A stretch of 64,000 nucleotides of DNA from Sialis fuliginosa (GCA_961205875.1 OY540815.1:23497638-23561637); one strand, 5' to 3'. Shown: positions 11,072 to 23,010, counted from the stretch's first letter. Notes: generated by a model not told the origin, from the sequence alone. Program-made: numbers and translations.

Positions 11072-11887
11072 AGAATATTAATCTTTATGCGTTACTCAAA
11101 CATTTTATTAATCAAATATAGCATTTAATATTAATTTACACGCTCAGTTATAAAACTATAATACCTCTACGTCTTATTTTCTTGAATTTTAGTCGATATT
11201 TCTACGCCGAGTTGAAGTTTACTGCAGGAAATTTCACTAAAAAATTTAGAATTTTTGATTTCGTTAAAAGTATGTTTATTGTATAGAAAATGATGTGAAA
11301 AGTTGTTTGTTTCAAACCGCAGTTCTGTATCTCAAACCGTTCTCGAGATATAGCTTCTCAAAGTTTCAGTTTTTTCAAAATTTTGAAGAAAAATGGCCGT
11401 AACTTTTGAACGCGTGGTCGGAATTGATTTTAGTTGACGGATTTGGAATCAGCGTGTCAAAATCTATATAATGACATGTATAATACCTTAAAACTCGAAA
11501 AAAAAAATTTCGCGAAAAATCGAAAAAATTCAAAGGGGTATACCTTAAAAAATGTCGATTTTTGGCCAAAATTTTTTTGTCGAATTTTAAAGTATTATAC
11601 ATGTCATTATATAGATTTTGACACGCTGAATTCAAATCCGTCAACTAAAATCAATTCCGACCACGCGTTCAAAAGTTATGGCCTTTTTTCTCCAAAAATT
11701 TGAAAAAATTAAAACTTTGAGAGGCTATATCTCGAAAACGGTTTGAGATAGAGACCTGCGGTTTGAAACAAACAACTTTTCACATCGTTTTCTATATAAT
11801 AAACATACTTTTAACGAAATCAAAAATTCGAAATTTTTTAGTGAAATTTCCTGCAGTAAACTTCAACTCGGCGTAAAAATATCGACT
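11072..11887. repeat. Family C long hairpin, copy 1
   Basis: Left arm from 'CGTCTTATTTTCTTGAATT' (about 11168) mirrors the right arm ending near 11887 ('ATATCGACTAAAA'). Shared inverted blocks include TCGATATTT, 'GAGTTGAAGTTTACTGCAGG', 'CTCAAACCGTTCTCGAGATA' and 'GAACGCGTGGTCGGAATTG'. About 100 bp in the centre (about 11500-11600) is less symmetrical. The outer left flank (11072-11167, 'TTTATGCGTTACTCAAAC') reappears inverted to the right of copy 2 near 37070. Two 89-codon frames on opposite strands (MTDLNSACQNLYNDMYNTL and MTDLESACQNLYNDMYNTL) are mirror images caused by the palindrome, not genes. Confidence 0.92.
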
Positions 11888-12521
11888 AAAAAACATAATA
11901 ATAAACACAATAATAATAATTTATTTGAAAAAGTAAAAGTTTGAACTAAAACCGTTTCATAACTAGTTTTTTTTGTTAATAGGAGGGGGAGGATTGACAA
12001 AATATGCTTCCCTTATTAAAAATTTCACGCCTCAAAGGTAACAAACAGACAGATAGACTTTTGTAGTTTATAAAACAATCTGGAACTGAATAAAACATTT
12101 TTGAACAGAACATAGATGTAATATGAAAAATAATACACAAAAATGTGTTCAACAAACGTTTTGGACTTTCAGAAGAATACGATAATGAAAAATATTTAAT
12201 TGAAAATCGAATGAAATTTTGAGGTTTCTCTTAGATATTTTATAAATTCCGTTGCAGCAAAATTGTTGAGCAGTAATTTCTAGCGAGTACTGCTCAAGTG
12301 AGTACCGGCGTTCATTGTTATGATGTTTTTGACAACGCAAACTGATTCTCTCTTAGAGACATACCTCTGGCCCCCGGGAAATTTAAGATAACGCGCGCGT
12401 GGAAACACACACTGTTCCATTCTTCAAAGTTTTTACTCGACGGGTCTCTGTAGAATTTCCCTACTCCAATATCCGTTTGTCTCTGCATATAATTATTTGT
12501 GCATGTTTACTAAAATATATA

Positions 12522-13281
12522 CTAGCTGTACCCACGTGGACTACGGAATTATTGTTTAGGATTTTTGAAAAATATAGTACAAACACGATTAATTATTATC
12601 GTAATAATAACTAATCAAAATTTAAATTATCTTTAAAAAAATCGAATGACAAATAATTTTTAAATTTAAAAGTTAACAATTGAAAACAAAATAAACAACT
12701 GCCGGACGAGCACAGAATCTTCTCTCTGCCCCACGACACTTGCGCAAATTGCCGCGAATAATTTGTTACTGTATGTATATTTCAAGTTATTTCTTAACCA
12801 AATTGGATGCTGTAAGGGAAAATTATATCTACATTAAGTACTTATGACGATGAAATCATTTATTTCGATAAGGATTAATGTTTTGCAGGTAAGAAGTCCA
12901 CGTAAACAAAACCCAGATATTTTAAATTTTCTTTGTAACATAAAAGCAGTCATTGTGGCTTCAATACAAAAGTTAGGTGTCGCGGATTTTATTGTAGATC
13001 TTTTGATTCTACACAATTCTTTAATACATTATTTTGTTCAATATTGAACCGTTTAGGCAGCGTATTGCAAAATGGAAACTTTTTTCCGACTTGATTGACT
13101 TATATCGTCACTGCTTAGTTGTTATGTTACCTAACGTAACAAAATATAGCCTATAACCTGACCAGAGAAGTACCTATAAATTAAAAAAGAAACCACGTAA
13201 ATCGGATAAGTGGTTCTCGAGTCATAAGCGTCCTAACGGACAGACAGACAGACAGACAGACATTGAGCTTTATATATATTA
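12522..13281 (+). repeat. SINE-like repeat, CTAGCTGTACCC family, long copy
   Basis: Starts 'CTAGCTGTACCCACGTGG', continues 'TACGGAATTATTGTTTAGG' and ends with 'AAGTGGTTCTCGAGTCATAA' and a (CAGA)n tract. The copy at 43529 has the same ends but lacks about 430 bp of the middle, so this one is either longer or interrupted. The C-rich head and simple-repeat tail resemble insect SINE/LINE 3' ends; no A/B box was proven. Confidence 0.65.
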
Positions 13282-15111
13282 AGGATATGTGTTTGGGTGT
13301 GTGTATCATTTTTTTTGGCTATAAAATTATTCAATTTAAAAAAAAATCAAATTTTTGAAATTTCAAGCTTATGCAATATACTGACAAAAATTCTAAATAA
13401 ATAATTTATTTGTAAACGAAATGCATTGTCCTCGTTAACATTAAAATGCACTTATTTAAAATTTAACGTGGTTCTCTTTTCGAATCGCTGGTACACTCTA
13501 TCATATGTTTGTATCAGTGCCATTAAATTTTTAATCAAAATTTCCATTTGCTATAACGTTATATTCGTATCACACACCCCCCAGTTTCGCTGTTATTTGG
13601 AAATTATACAAAATTAACACAATAAATTAAAACTTGATGACGCGCATTTACATTTTAGGAAAATTGTATTCTCACAATGAAAACTGTCACTTTATTGCAA
13701 AACTTTTGAGCGTATCACAAGCCGTTTTCTTTGGGCGCAATTCTGTTTAAATACTTTGTTTTAATTTTGATTAACAGAACATTATGTGTGAACCAAAACT
13801 GCACTTATTTGAAATGTTAATGAAAATATATGAATATGTATACAGCCGTGAGGTAAAAGGCAGTAAACTTCTTTTACTGCCTTTTAGTAATTTTGAATTA
13901 CTTTATTAATTATGTAAGATAAAGGACAAATAACACATTACCTAGCGTTGTTACCATATCGCACCACGAAAAATCGCTCCACGAGTCATTGACGTATCAT
14001 TCAGATTTTAAAATAAATATCAATTGTTTTGAATTATAAAATTAATTAATAATAAATGTTTTATATTATCTATAAAAATATTTCTAGTGATTTTTGAGCA
14101 TGCTTTTTTATGATCAAATTTATTTAATAGACGAGAAAAACATTAGATATGTAATTTATTTTAGATAATAAATAATTGTCCCTTCACTTGTCAAAAAGAT
14201 TAAATATACTTTCGATGGAATTTTGGATATTTAAAAACAAATTTCCTGAAATTTTTGGGCATATATGTAATATGTAATCTCAGATTAAAAATTATTTATA
14301 ATTTCCAGTACATCATTGGGCAATTATAAAATGTATTTATGAATATATTTACTTATATAATGTATTATTTTTAAATTCCAACTACATTATATAAATATAT
14401 TTAATCGAAATCCAATAAAATAAAATGTTTTTTGCAAAAAACAATTTTTATATAATATACATAACGATTATATCCAAATGTCAAATAAATTTAATTTAAA
14501 ATCAGAATGAAGCAAAGCGTAATTAAAATTTTTAATTAAAATAAATAAAAAGTATTCATTTAATGTAAATAATCTAAAATGAAAATATTTTTGACAAGCG
14601 CTTAAAAAATATTTTATCATTTTCTATGTAATTTTGTTATATTTATTCTGATATTATTTTCGTATCACTGCTTCGTTCATATTTAAAATAATTATTTAAT
14701 AACTACTGCACGTTTGTTATCATATTCACACAAAATAAAGCTAATGAAAGCTCGTATGAATTAAATTGTCTAACTTTAACAACAGGGAAATTATCAGAAT
14801 AGACAAAAAAACATACATGTTGTTTGATATTTTATACAGGTGAGTAAAAATATATGTTCATCTTTTCTAAAATATTCATTATTTAAAAATAATGTTTTAT
14901 ATTGTAGAAATTATTTCCTATTTAATGCTAATTTAAAAAAATGAGTGAGTTACGTTACTATAGCATCACAACATATATTTTTTATTGATTCTTTGAATAG
15001 ATCTTAATTTTTTACAAGAGAGAAAAATTAACTTTTGTAATCTCAAATGATATTAACTACAACTTAACCAAGTAAGCCTTGAAAAATAACTGATACTAGC
15101 GAAAAATGTTT
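13282..15111. other. Non-coding AT-rich
   Basis: No exon or defined element apart from the small hairpin at 13854. Long stretches are nearly pure A/T (14000-14760). Confidence 0.5.
13854..13886. repeat. Perfect 14-bp hairpin, 5-nt loop
   Basis: TAAAAGGCAGTAAA, loop CTTCT, TTTACTGCCTTTTA. The stem is perfect but short, with no sign of a longer miRNA-like arm. It is isolated from other repeats. Confidence 0.6.
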
Positions 15112-15437
15112 CTTTTATAAAGGAGCTAGCAAATTTGCTAGCTAGCAAGCACTTTCAAATGAGATATCAAACTTATATGCCAGTTCTTTTGGAGTTTATT
15201 GAAGACTTTGACAAGTTTCGTGCACGCGTTGTAGGTAAATACCAACGGTATTAAAACAGTGGTGATATTATGAAAATTATTTTGTACAGTGAAAGATGCC
15301 AACTGTGTTACAATTAGTTGAAGTGTCACTGCTCTAAATTCAATAGCTAATCCATAGATACTAGTACAGAATTAATACCCCATTTTAAAGTGCTAGCTAG
15401 CTAGCAAATTTTGCTAACTCCTTTATAATACCGGACA
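15112..15437 (-). mobile_element. Family D element, copy 1 (minus)
   Basis: One end reads 'CCTTTATAATACCGGACA' followed by TTA; the opposite end 'TATAAAGGAGCTAGCAAATT' lacks the outer TGTCCGG. Reiterated GCTAGC motifs lie just inside both ends. The minus strand holds a 63-codon frame (15138-15329) starting MTLQLIVTQLASFTVQNNF, also open in the copy at 60105. The protein is unrecognised. TSD and TGTCCGG termini are discussed under the 60105 copy. Confidence 0.75.
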
Positions 15438-15999
15438 TTAGTTAAGTTGCTACTAAATTAATGTAATCTGAGATTATAAAAGTTCATTTTTCTTTAAATT
15501 ATAGCGAACAGTGAAATTCGTTTATTAAATATCTTATATTTAAATATACGTCTTTTATTTTTTGAAGTTAAATTAATTTATTTAATGAAATATTTAAAAC
15601 AAATTTGCGCCGCCCCTGGTTTAATATGTATATATTTTAGTAACAAAAATATTTACCGATGCATTCGTACTTGGCAACAAATTTACGCTCGGAATTTGCT
15701 TGTAAATACTCAAGAATATTTACATCGTTCCGCCCAAGGAGACCGTCTAGATTGCCAATCAAACATTCCGATTTCTAGCTCATATCCGGGCAAAGGTAAA
15801 TACTGTGTCAAAGCTACAAACGTATTCTCACCTCCATCGCTTACACACGCGTGTGCGCATGCGTACAATTGTCACATAAACTTTGAAATATATACATACG
15901 GTTTTTTCAAGCGAAATCCTTTCTCTACCAAAACCAATACGATAAAAAATAAAAATACAAACTTACTTGTCCATCTTGTATTAAATAAATTATGTAAAC
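15438..15999. other. Unassigned, GC-balanced patch at 15660-15880
   Basis: A 144-codon plus-strand frame (15585-16019) crosses this stretch, with a donor-like 'GGGCAAAG|GTAAAT' near 15796 and alternating 'ACACGCGTGTGCGCATGCG'. The peptide has no domain that I recognise and begins in AT-rich sequence. A small exon or a regulatory block is possible but unsupported. Confidence 0.3.
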
Positions 16000-16625
16000 C
16001 AGCGATTCTCAAACTATAAAGGGCGTGATAAAACTAAATAGGGGGCTCGAACATATCGAGAAAAAAAATTATTCAAAAATGTATTTAATTTACTGGCAGA
16101 AAAGCAATAAAATACATTCTGACATAATAAAAAATAAAATACACGTTTACATTTACAATGATATAACACACTTATAAATAGAGTTGTTATTTTTAATGAA
16201 ATAGTTACTAGTTGTATTTTTTTCGGAAAATAGTTGGTAAATAGTTTTTTTTACTATTTAATAATAATTAGTGCAAAAGAAGCAGTAAAAAGTGTCGCAA
16301 ATAGTTTTAAAATAGTTGGATTTCAAATTGTGTTCAATCAAACCAGTTTTCTGAAAACGGTGGAGATATGTAATGAAAATTACAATAAATGCATTTTTAC
16401 GCAAAAACTGTTTTTCCAATATCTATTTATAAATAGGATTGTATCAGTACTGTACAATGTATTTAATAATTAACTTATCAATATTAAATTAAAAACAAGA
16501 TTAATAATTATTATTGACTCTCTTGGGCCTGTCTTGCAGAGCAAAGTTTTTCTAAAGGAGGGGGGGGGGGGTAAGAATTGTGATTGAAAATTGGGTCGCA
16601 AATACTAACAGATTGAGGAATGCTG
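16000..16625. mobile_element. hAT-type MITE, 626 bp, near 8-bp TSD
   Basis: Begins CAGCGATTCTCAAACT and ends AGATTGAGGAATGCTG, inverted with a few mismatches. Flanks ATGTAAAC (15992-15999) and ATGTAAGT (16626-16633) match at 6 of 8 bases. Inside are several 'AATAGTT' repeats (16195-16315) and a G run at 16560-16571. No transposase-like frame is seen. Confidence 0.72.
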
Positions 16626-16890
16626 ATGTAAGTTATAAAGTTTTTTAACATTGTACATATGTCCGAGAACATAATAATATACATATCTCATTAGGAACAT
16701 TTCATTTTTATTATTTTTTATGAGTGTTGTAGTTTTTCATGTTGATTTCTCTTCTCATGCAAGATTGTACCAGAACATGCAATTTCTGTCTGTGTGTGTG
16801 AAAAAATTAACGGTGAAAATTCGCGAATCTGGCAAGTTTATGCATGACATGGTTTCGTGAAACACGATTTTAACTGTTCAAAATTTATAT

Positions 16891-17421
16891 AAGATACTGG
16901 TACCAGTTATGGCCGCTATAAGAGCAAGGTTGATTGACGGGATTCTTTTTTGTAATTCTCATGAACTCATGTTACTAGTAAAACAAGTAACTCTTTATTT
17001 AATCAATTTAATTAATTAGTTTTTTGTTTTTATTATAACTTTTTATTTTCAGTAGTGGATAAAGTATTATAAAACCAGTAATGAGCACGCAGTGATGGAC
17101 ACTTGCTAATTATAAGTACAACGACACAAAAGATATAAAAGAAAGAATCGTCAAATTTGAAACAATATAAAGCAGTTTCTGTGATAGTATATATAATAAT
17201 TAATAAATAAATTATACTAATAATTAGTTTAAATGTCCACTATTTTTACACCTATTGGCCTCATGTCATCAAATCACGCTGTAAGACAGTTAAATGTATA
17301 TAGATTAATATTCAGAAAAAGTAGTAATCAAATATCAAGAAATATTTCTAATTCAGTACATTTTATTAAAAAATATATTGCCATTACTGGTGTCAAATCC
17401 AAGACTGTTGCCAGTATCTTA
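16891..17421 (-). mobile_element. Family A MITE, full-length, 531 bp
   Basis: Both ends are present: AAGATACTGGTACCAGTTA on the left and 'GACTGTTGCCAGTATCTTA' on the right. Taking AGATACTGG...CCAGTATCT as the termini leaves a TA on each side, the target of Tc1/mariner elements. The interior is AT-rich. An 80-codon frame (17233-17475) runs along the element and past its end; it is not a gene. Confidence 0.88.
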
Positions 17422-17800
17422 TCTTCCTGTCTTTCCTTATATATATGTATATATATACATTTGATATGTGTTTAGGGGTCATTTTTAAACCAAAACTGTA
17501 ACTTTTTTTAAATATAACAAAATCGATCAAAATATCAGTTACTAGACACCAATAGATCGTTTATATTTTCACCAATAGCATACCTCGTTACATAAAGACG
17601 GCCAGTTTCACATACAACTGCACAGCGAATGCACCGCGCCACTCTCTAAGATCTGGCGACATTGTACAAGTGGGAAAGGATAATATCCCCAAAGGGAGTC
17701 GTTAGTCAGTCCAGTTTTTTACCCCGCGCCTTAATCCTATCCCACGGGACTCGTTTGTCCTCATCCACATTGTTTCTTACTAATACTAGGACAAGTAACT
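17422..17800. other. Non-coding leader to tandem array
   Basis: GC-balanced patch 17590-17800 with 'CTCGTTACATAAAGACGGCC' and 'GCATGCACCGCG'-like character near 17630. No repeat copy or exon is recognised. Confidence 0.35.
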
Positions 17801-18539
17801 CGCCGTCTCTCTCGCTCTCAGAGTGCCATGATCTGGTTACATGTGATACTGTATTATATTCATTTGTTGGGTACAATTATTGGCCAGGATACAGTTATTG
17901 ACCACTTACTTTGTAGGAATATCAAGTTAGTTCTAATGTTTTAATATATCGCCGTCTCTTTCGCTCTAAGAGTGCCATGATCTGGTTACATGTGTATTAT
18001 ATTCATTTGTGGAGTACAATTATTGGCCAGGATACAGTTATTGGCCACTTACTTTGTAGGAATATCAAGTTAGTTCTAATGTTTTAATATATCGCCGTCT
18101 CTCTCGCTCTAAGAGTGCCCTGATCTGGTTACATGTGATACTGTATTCTATTAATTTGTTGGGTACAATTATTGGCCAGGATACAGTTATTGGCCACTTA
18201 CTTTGTAGGAATATCAAGTTAGTTCTAATGTTTTAATATATCGCCATCTCACTCGCTCTAAGACTGCCCTGATCTGGTTACATGTGATACTGTATTCTAT
18301 TAATTTGTTGGGTACAATTATTGGCCAGGATACAGTTATTGGCCACTTACTTTGTAGGAATATCAAGTTAGTTCTAATGTTTTAATATATCGCCATCTCA
18401 CTCGCTCTAAGACTGCCCTGATCTGGTAACATGTGATACTGTATTCTATTAATTTGTTGGGTACAATTATTGGCCAGGATACAGTTATTGGCCACTTACT
18501 TTGTAGGAATATCAAGTTAGTTCTAATGTTTTAATATAT
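17801..18539. repeat. Tandem array, 5 copies of a ~149-bp unit
   Basis: Units start at 17801, 17950, 18093, 18242 and 18391. Each begins 'CGCCGTCTCTCTCGCTCTAA' (or CGCCATCTCA), includes 'TGATCTGGTTACATGTGATA' and 'TTGGCCAGGATACAGTTATT', and ends 'CTAATGTTTTAATATAT'. The second unit lacks a 6-bp piece. Copies 4 and 5 share the CGCCATCTCA and GACTGCCC variants, so they arose by a late duplication. Confidence 0.95.
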
Positions 18540-18555
18540 TTTTTTAACCTCTTAA

Positions 18556-18824
18556 CCTCTTGAGCGGCATTTTTTTCAGGCTTCTTTACCGAATACCAAA
18601 AAAAAAACTTTCTGACTCACCGCCTTGGGCTCCAGGCTAGAGCCCTGTTACCTCCCTTATGGGGGCCATGGTAAAAATACTTTTTCATGTCGATCTAGTA
18701 ACGGCCGTATCTCAGAAACTATTAAATACACACACAAATATTTAAGCCAAAAGTTGTTGGTAATTATCTCTTTTATAATATTACTTAACCATCTTAGTCG
18801 TAGGTTCAATCGGTAAAGAAAGGG
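18556..18824. mobile_element. piggyBac-like MITE candidate, TTAA-flanked
   Basis: TTAA at 18552-18555 precedes CCTCTTGAGCGGCA, and TTAA at 18825-18828 follows 'GGTAAAGAAAGGG'. The reversed right end, CCCTTTCTTTACC, has the C-rich start usual for piggyBac termini, but inverted similarity to the left end is weak. It directly abuts the tandem array. Confidence 0.45.
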
Positions 18825-18923
18825 TTAAATATCTACGCCATTTTCATTTAGGTTAGGAAGAAATGCGATCATAAAAACATATAGCGTTTGAATGTAAATT
18901 ATTCACAATTAATTTGATTCAGT

Positions 18924-19268
18924 CAGTGGCGTAGTAAGCATAATTGGCGCCCGGGGCACGATATCTTTTTGGCGTCCTCAAAAATAATTTTAAAAAAATA
19001 ATAATATTTTTTTTCATAATAAATTTGAATTGAAATTGACGTGACTAAAAAAAAAAAAAAGGTATTGAGTATAATAATTTCTCAAATCTTATTTATTAAA
19101 TACATTCTACATTTTCACGACTAAAAAAAAAAAAAGGTCTTCAGTTGCATATTCTGAAATTATGTTTATGCTATGCGGTTCAAAACGTTTCAGAGCCTTT
19201 TGGCGCCCCTCTATAAGTAGCGCCCGGGGCATGATAACCCCCCTTGCCCCCCCCTCGCTACGCCACTG
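18924..19268. mobile_element. hAT-type MITE, 345 bp, exact 8-bp TSD
   Basis: CAGTGGCGTAG at the left and CTACGCCACTG at the right are exact inverted repeats; 'GCGCCCGGGGCACGATA' recurs subterminally. GATTCAGT is duplicated on both sides (18916-18923 and 19269-19276). Two inner copies of 'CGACTAAAAAAAAAAAA' type motif are shared with the MITE at 23698. Confidence 0.95.
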
Positions 19269-19276
19269 GATTCAGT

Positions 19277-20090
19277 GACATTAAGACTTTGTCCGTTTAT
19301 AGCGAGATAGTTCTGTACCGGAAACGTTAATGTCTGCTCATAGGTGGCGACTTCCTCTCTTTTATTGTGCCGGCGTGCTAATGAATAAGCTACACACATT
19401 ATACGAAAGCGGATGTTAAATACCGTGTGTAATATTACAGGTGCTGGTAGCCTTTCTAAGACGACGCCTTTATGGGTTTCTTTACTACATATATACGTAC
19501 TTATGTATTTTAGTATACAATGAAATGTCTTCTACTGAGCCCTTTCTTAAATTACATACAACTATTCATGTTTTTTACTTTCTCATACGACTCTATGCAT
19601 GAAATATAATGGTATATTATAGAGCGGCCGGAACTCACGATGTAGATTTAAAGTGAATATTTTAACCTCACTACTATTATTTTTATATTATATTATTATT
19701 GACAAGAAAAGAACGTAAGCTATACAAATAATTTAACGAAATTATAACTATACAAATAGTTTTACGAAGCTGTAAAAATTGCAGAATATGTAGAAAACAC
19801 AATTTTTATAATTTAATGTATTTTCTTAAATAAATAACTATGTTATATTAATTTAAGATAATAATCTATGTATTTTTATGTAAAATATAAAAGTAATGAC
19901 GTTAGACGTGAATTCTAGCCGGAATTCCGGTACACCTCTAGTATATTATAATAAATAATTTTTCTGAAAAAAATAATAAAAATATCTTCTGCCTTCGACA
20001 TGTAAAGGGTAAAATTACTAAATAAATTCAGAAATGAACGTCTATGAGATATACTGTATTATTTTTTAGTCTATGCGTCGTTTTCCATTT
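19277..20090. other. Non-coding; GC-balanced patch 19290-19450
   Basis: The first 170 bp ('GTACCGGAAACGTTAATG', 'TTATTGTGCCGGCGTGC') look single-copy and more GC-balanced than the surroundings. The rest is AT-rich with nothing recognised. Confidence 0.35.
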
Positions 20091-20094
20091 TTTT

Positions 20095-20300
20095 TTTAAA
20101 TCACTGAACCGATTTTAATGAAACTTTCACTAATTTTTTTTAGGATATATATAATTGATTTATGGTAGGTACGTATTAAGGAAACTTTAATAAGTTTATA
20201 CATAGGAATAAAAAAACAATATGGTGTAAATTGTAAAATTGTAAAGATTTAATATAAAATTTACGCGGGTGAAACCACGGAAAAATTCTAATAACGATGA
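20095..20300 (+). repeat. Insect repeat tail fragment (ACCGATTTTAATGAAAC)
   Basis: Contains 'CACTGAACCGATTTTAATGA' and later 'ACGCGGGTGAAACCACGG', both widespread in insect SINE/LINE 3' regions. Ends are undefined. Confidence 0.5.
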
Positions 20301-20584
20301 TAATCTTATAAACATTAAATTGTAATTTACTCACATTAGTTAAAATATAAAACAAAAATATATCCCAGAAACATGTAACAAGTCGGCTATTTAGGTAAAA
20401 TTAAATTTCATTATCGCGACAATCAGTTGTTGTAATTTTATTAAACGTTTGCATAGCTTGTCTCCGGTTACAGAACGTGTTAAGAGTGTGTAACTCTACG
20501 AATATCTCAGGTGAAAATCAGACGCGCTTAAAGACGTTCCAAAGATGCCTGCCTGAACTAAAATACAACGTCATCCTAGAAAGT

Positions 20585-20915
20585 GCCACGCAAACTTCCA
20601 CCCCACACCCCCTCTCTGTCACCGTCAACATACCCCATGGCTATACCACCATCTAAACCAGTGGTTGTTAACTGGTGAATCTCTTAAACAGAAGTTCTAA
20701 ATTAGTTTCTGTTACAAATATGTAAAAATGAAAATAACATAGTCGTAGAGTACATAGAGGGTGTCATGCAAACTTCTACCCCACACCCCCTCACTGTCAC
20801 CGTCAACATACCCCATGGCTTTACCACCATCTGAACCAGTGGTTGTTAACTGATGAATCTCCTAAACAGAAGTTCTAAATTAGTTTCTGTTACGAATATG
20901 TAAAAAATGAAAATT
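20585..20915. repeat. Direct duplication, ~178-bp period
   Basis: 20585-20762 and 20763-20915 share 'CCCCACACCCCCTC', 'ACATACCCCATGGCT' and 'GAACCAGTGGTTGTTAAC'. CAGTGGTTGTTAAC within each copy resembles a hAT terminus, so an old element may have been duplicated. Confidence 0.88.
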
Positions 20916-20984
20916 GAACTTAACATGCTGAGATGGGAATTTTCCCTGTCTGTGTTTAAAACTTGGACGAGACATTTTTTTACG

Positions 20985-21215
20985 CGGTAGATTCATTCCA
21001 CAGTAAATGCACAGTGCTTCCTCGTGATAAATTTACCAAAGATAATTAATTATTGAACAATTTTAATAAAAACCGATGCTCAGATAAATTGCTTAGAATT
21101 GGTTAACCATTTAATTTTACTAAAAACAGAAAAAGATCAATCGGAGAACATTTTTTTGTCTCAATCTGAAACGATCACAAAGCTTCTCGTATCTTCGATA
21201 TAGCGAGGAAGCAAT
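20985..21215 (+). repeat. Family B element, medium copy
   Basis: Starts near 'AGTAAATGCACAGTGCTTCC', ends 'CTTCTCGTATCTTCGATATA' and GCGAGGAAGC. It keeps 'CGGAGAACATTTTTTTGTCT' from the longer copies but not the CTGAATCCTTG / GTCACCCC block. Confidence 0.75.
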
Positions 21216-21460
21216 ACATCATACGAACTTTAAAAAATTAATAACCCGACATAAGGTTATGTATCACAATTTTTGGCATCTCCTTTATCATAATAATATA
21301 TCACCCTTGTAATTCCAAAAAGAAAACTTTTTGAAAGCACTGAACTTCACCGTGCATCCCCCCTCCCCCCCTTCCCAGGAGTGTTTGAGTCTCATGCAAT
21401 TACTAGATATGGCACGCTACTCGCGGCGATGATATTTCAGAGCTGATTTTAATAAATCTA

Positions 21461-21860
21461 GACGCGTGTGTAACGTGTTACCTACTCTAACACCTTGAGG
21501 AAACTTTATTTACTTTTAGATGCATTCGTTGCCAATTATATGATACCGTGTTTGTACGTATTTCGTATTTTTAATCATGTTTATTATTTGAGATGATCCA
21601 GACGCTTATGTAACGTGTTACCAACTTTAACACCTTGAGGAAACTTTATTTACTTTTAGATGCATTCGTTGCCAATTATATGATACCGTGTTTCTACGTA
21701 TTTCGTATTTTTAATCATGTTTATTATTTGAGATGATCCAGACGCGTATGTAACGTGTTACCAACTCTAACACCTTGAGGAAACCTTATTTACTTTTAGA
21801 TGCATTCGTTGCCAATTATATGATACCGTGTTTCTACGTATTTTGTATTTTATTATTTGA
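21461..21860. repeat. Tandem array, 3 copies of a 140-bp unit
   Basis: Units at 21461, 21601 and 21741 (last one shorter). Each runs from 'GACGCGTATGTAACGTGTTA' through 'CACCTTGAGGAAACTTTATT' and 'GATGCATTCGTTGCCAATTA' to 'TTGAGATGATCCA'. Copies differ at only a few sites. Confidence 0.93.
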
Positions 21861-22540
21861 TTTGAAGTATGAAGTTCAAATTTTTTATAAAATTTAATAC
21901 GGGCCTGTCCTACCATTTAATATCAATTATCTTTAGGTCCAAACAATTCTAAGATCTTATACTTTCTAATAGTGAAAACCCCATCAAAATCGGTTCAGTA
22001 GTTTTCATGTCAAATCAGAATTAAACAGACAGACAAAAAATTTCAGAATGAATAATATTATCTACTTGCAAAAAAGGATATATATAAAAACACGATTTAA
22101 GAAGACCGCGAAAGCCTTATCTTCAAGCAATTACAATAACTATTACGTAAGTACCCTCCGTTATCTCGAAAGAACAAAAAAGTACACACAAAAAAACCCA
22201 GTCTCATAAAATATATAAGACATAATCTGGCGTCTAAAAATATTCAAGGATCAAAATACACGTTGGTAATTAAAAAAAAGTAATTTATTTCATACTCATA
22301 GCCCGATCCTGCTTCATTATCCTTTTACCATCTATTATAAACATAGTTCCAGAATATACAGGTAGGTATAACAGTTAACGGCGCTACCAACACGTAGAGA
22401 TATGTATAGGGGAATGTTACCCAATAATTTATTGAATATAGATATTCAATCTATTGTATACATGATTTTATAAAATCATACATATCTTCATAAGAAAACA
22501 TTTTACTACAAAATGTATAATGACCTTTTTCATAGAAAAT

Positions 22541-22625
22541 CTAATCCTCTATAAAAAAGATTCTATAAAATTTTTACGTATCGTGTCTCGTTTTAAAGAT
22601 ATTTATAAAAAAAATTGTGGGTAAA
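22541..22625 (+). repeat. Family B fragment
   Basis: Short piece with 'GATTCTATAAAATTTTTACG' and 'TGTCTCGTTTTAAAGATAT', matching the inner region of family B. Confidence 0.5.
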
Positions 22626-22679
22626 ATTTAAAAATATGATTTGATCAACTTTCCTCTACAATATTAACGAATTAGTACA

Positions 22680-23010
22680 TTTACGAAAAATCGTGTGCGT
22701 CAGATAGAGACGGATATATGGGGATGTGTATAACCGTGTCTCTTTCTATCTCTCCATTTTATGTTCGGAGTGGTTTCGATGATATTTGGAGCCGTAGGAT
22801 AGCGTACACAGGTTACGAGGAGGTAATAATAATCTAGTTGGAGTAATTTTGTATATACAATGGTTTGTTTACACTTACCGCTACGTCGATAGCCGGGTAT
22901 TGAAAATTTTATGAGCTTGTTTTTCCCACTGTGTGTATTATTTTTTTTAATTCTCCTCCGTTCAGCTAATTTAAATTTTAAAAACATGCCAGTACTTAAT
23001 TTAATTTAAA
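22680..23010. other. GC-balanced apparently single-copy block
   Basis: Stands out from the AT-rich flank. On the minus strand a 95-codon frame (22700-22987) contains a good donor, 'ACGTAGCG|GTAAGTG', after ...FSIPGYRRS. Without a recognisable domain or acceptor I do not call an exon; regulatory DNA is equally possible. Confidence 0.25.

Noticed and set aside
11375..11703. Opposite-strand 89-codon frames resembling each other
   Set aside because: Mirror images created by the long palindrome; the same frames recur in hairpin copies 2 and 3.
15585..16019. 144-codon frame, longest in the window
   Set aside because: Starts in AT-rich DNA, runs into a hAT MITE at 16000 and has no recognisable domain; kept only as an unassigned region.
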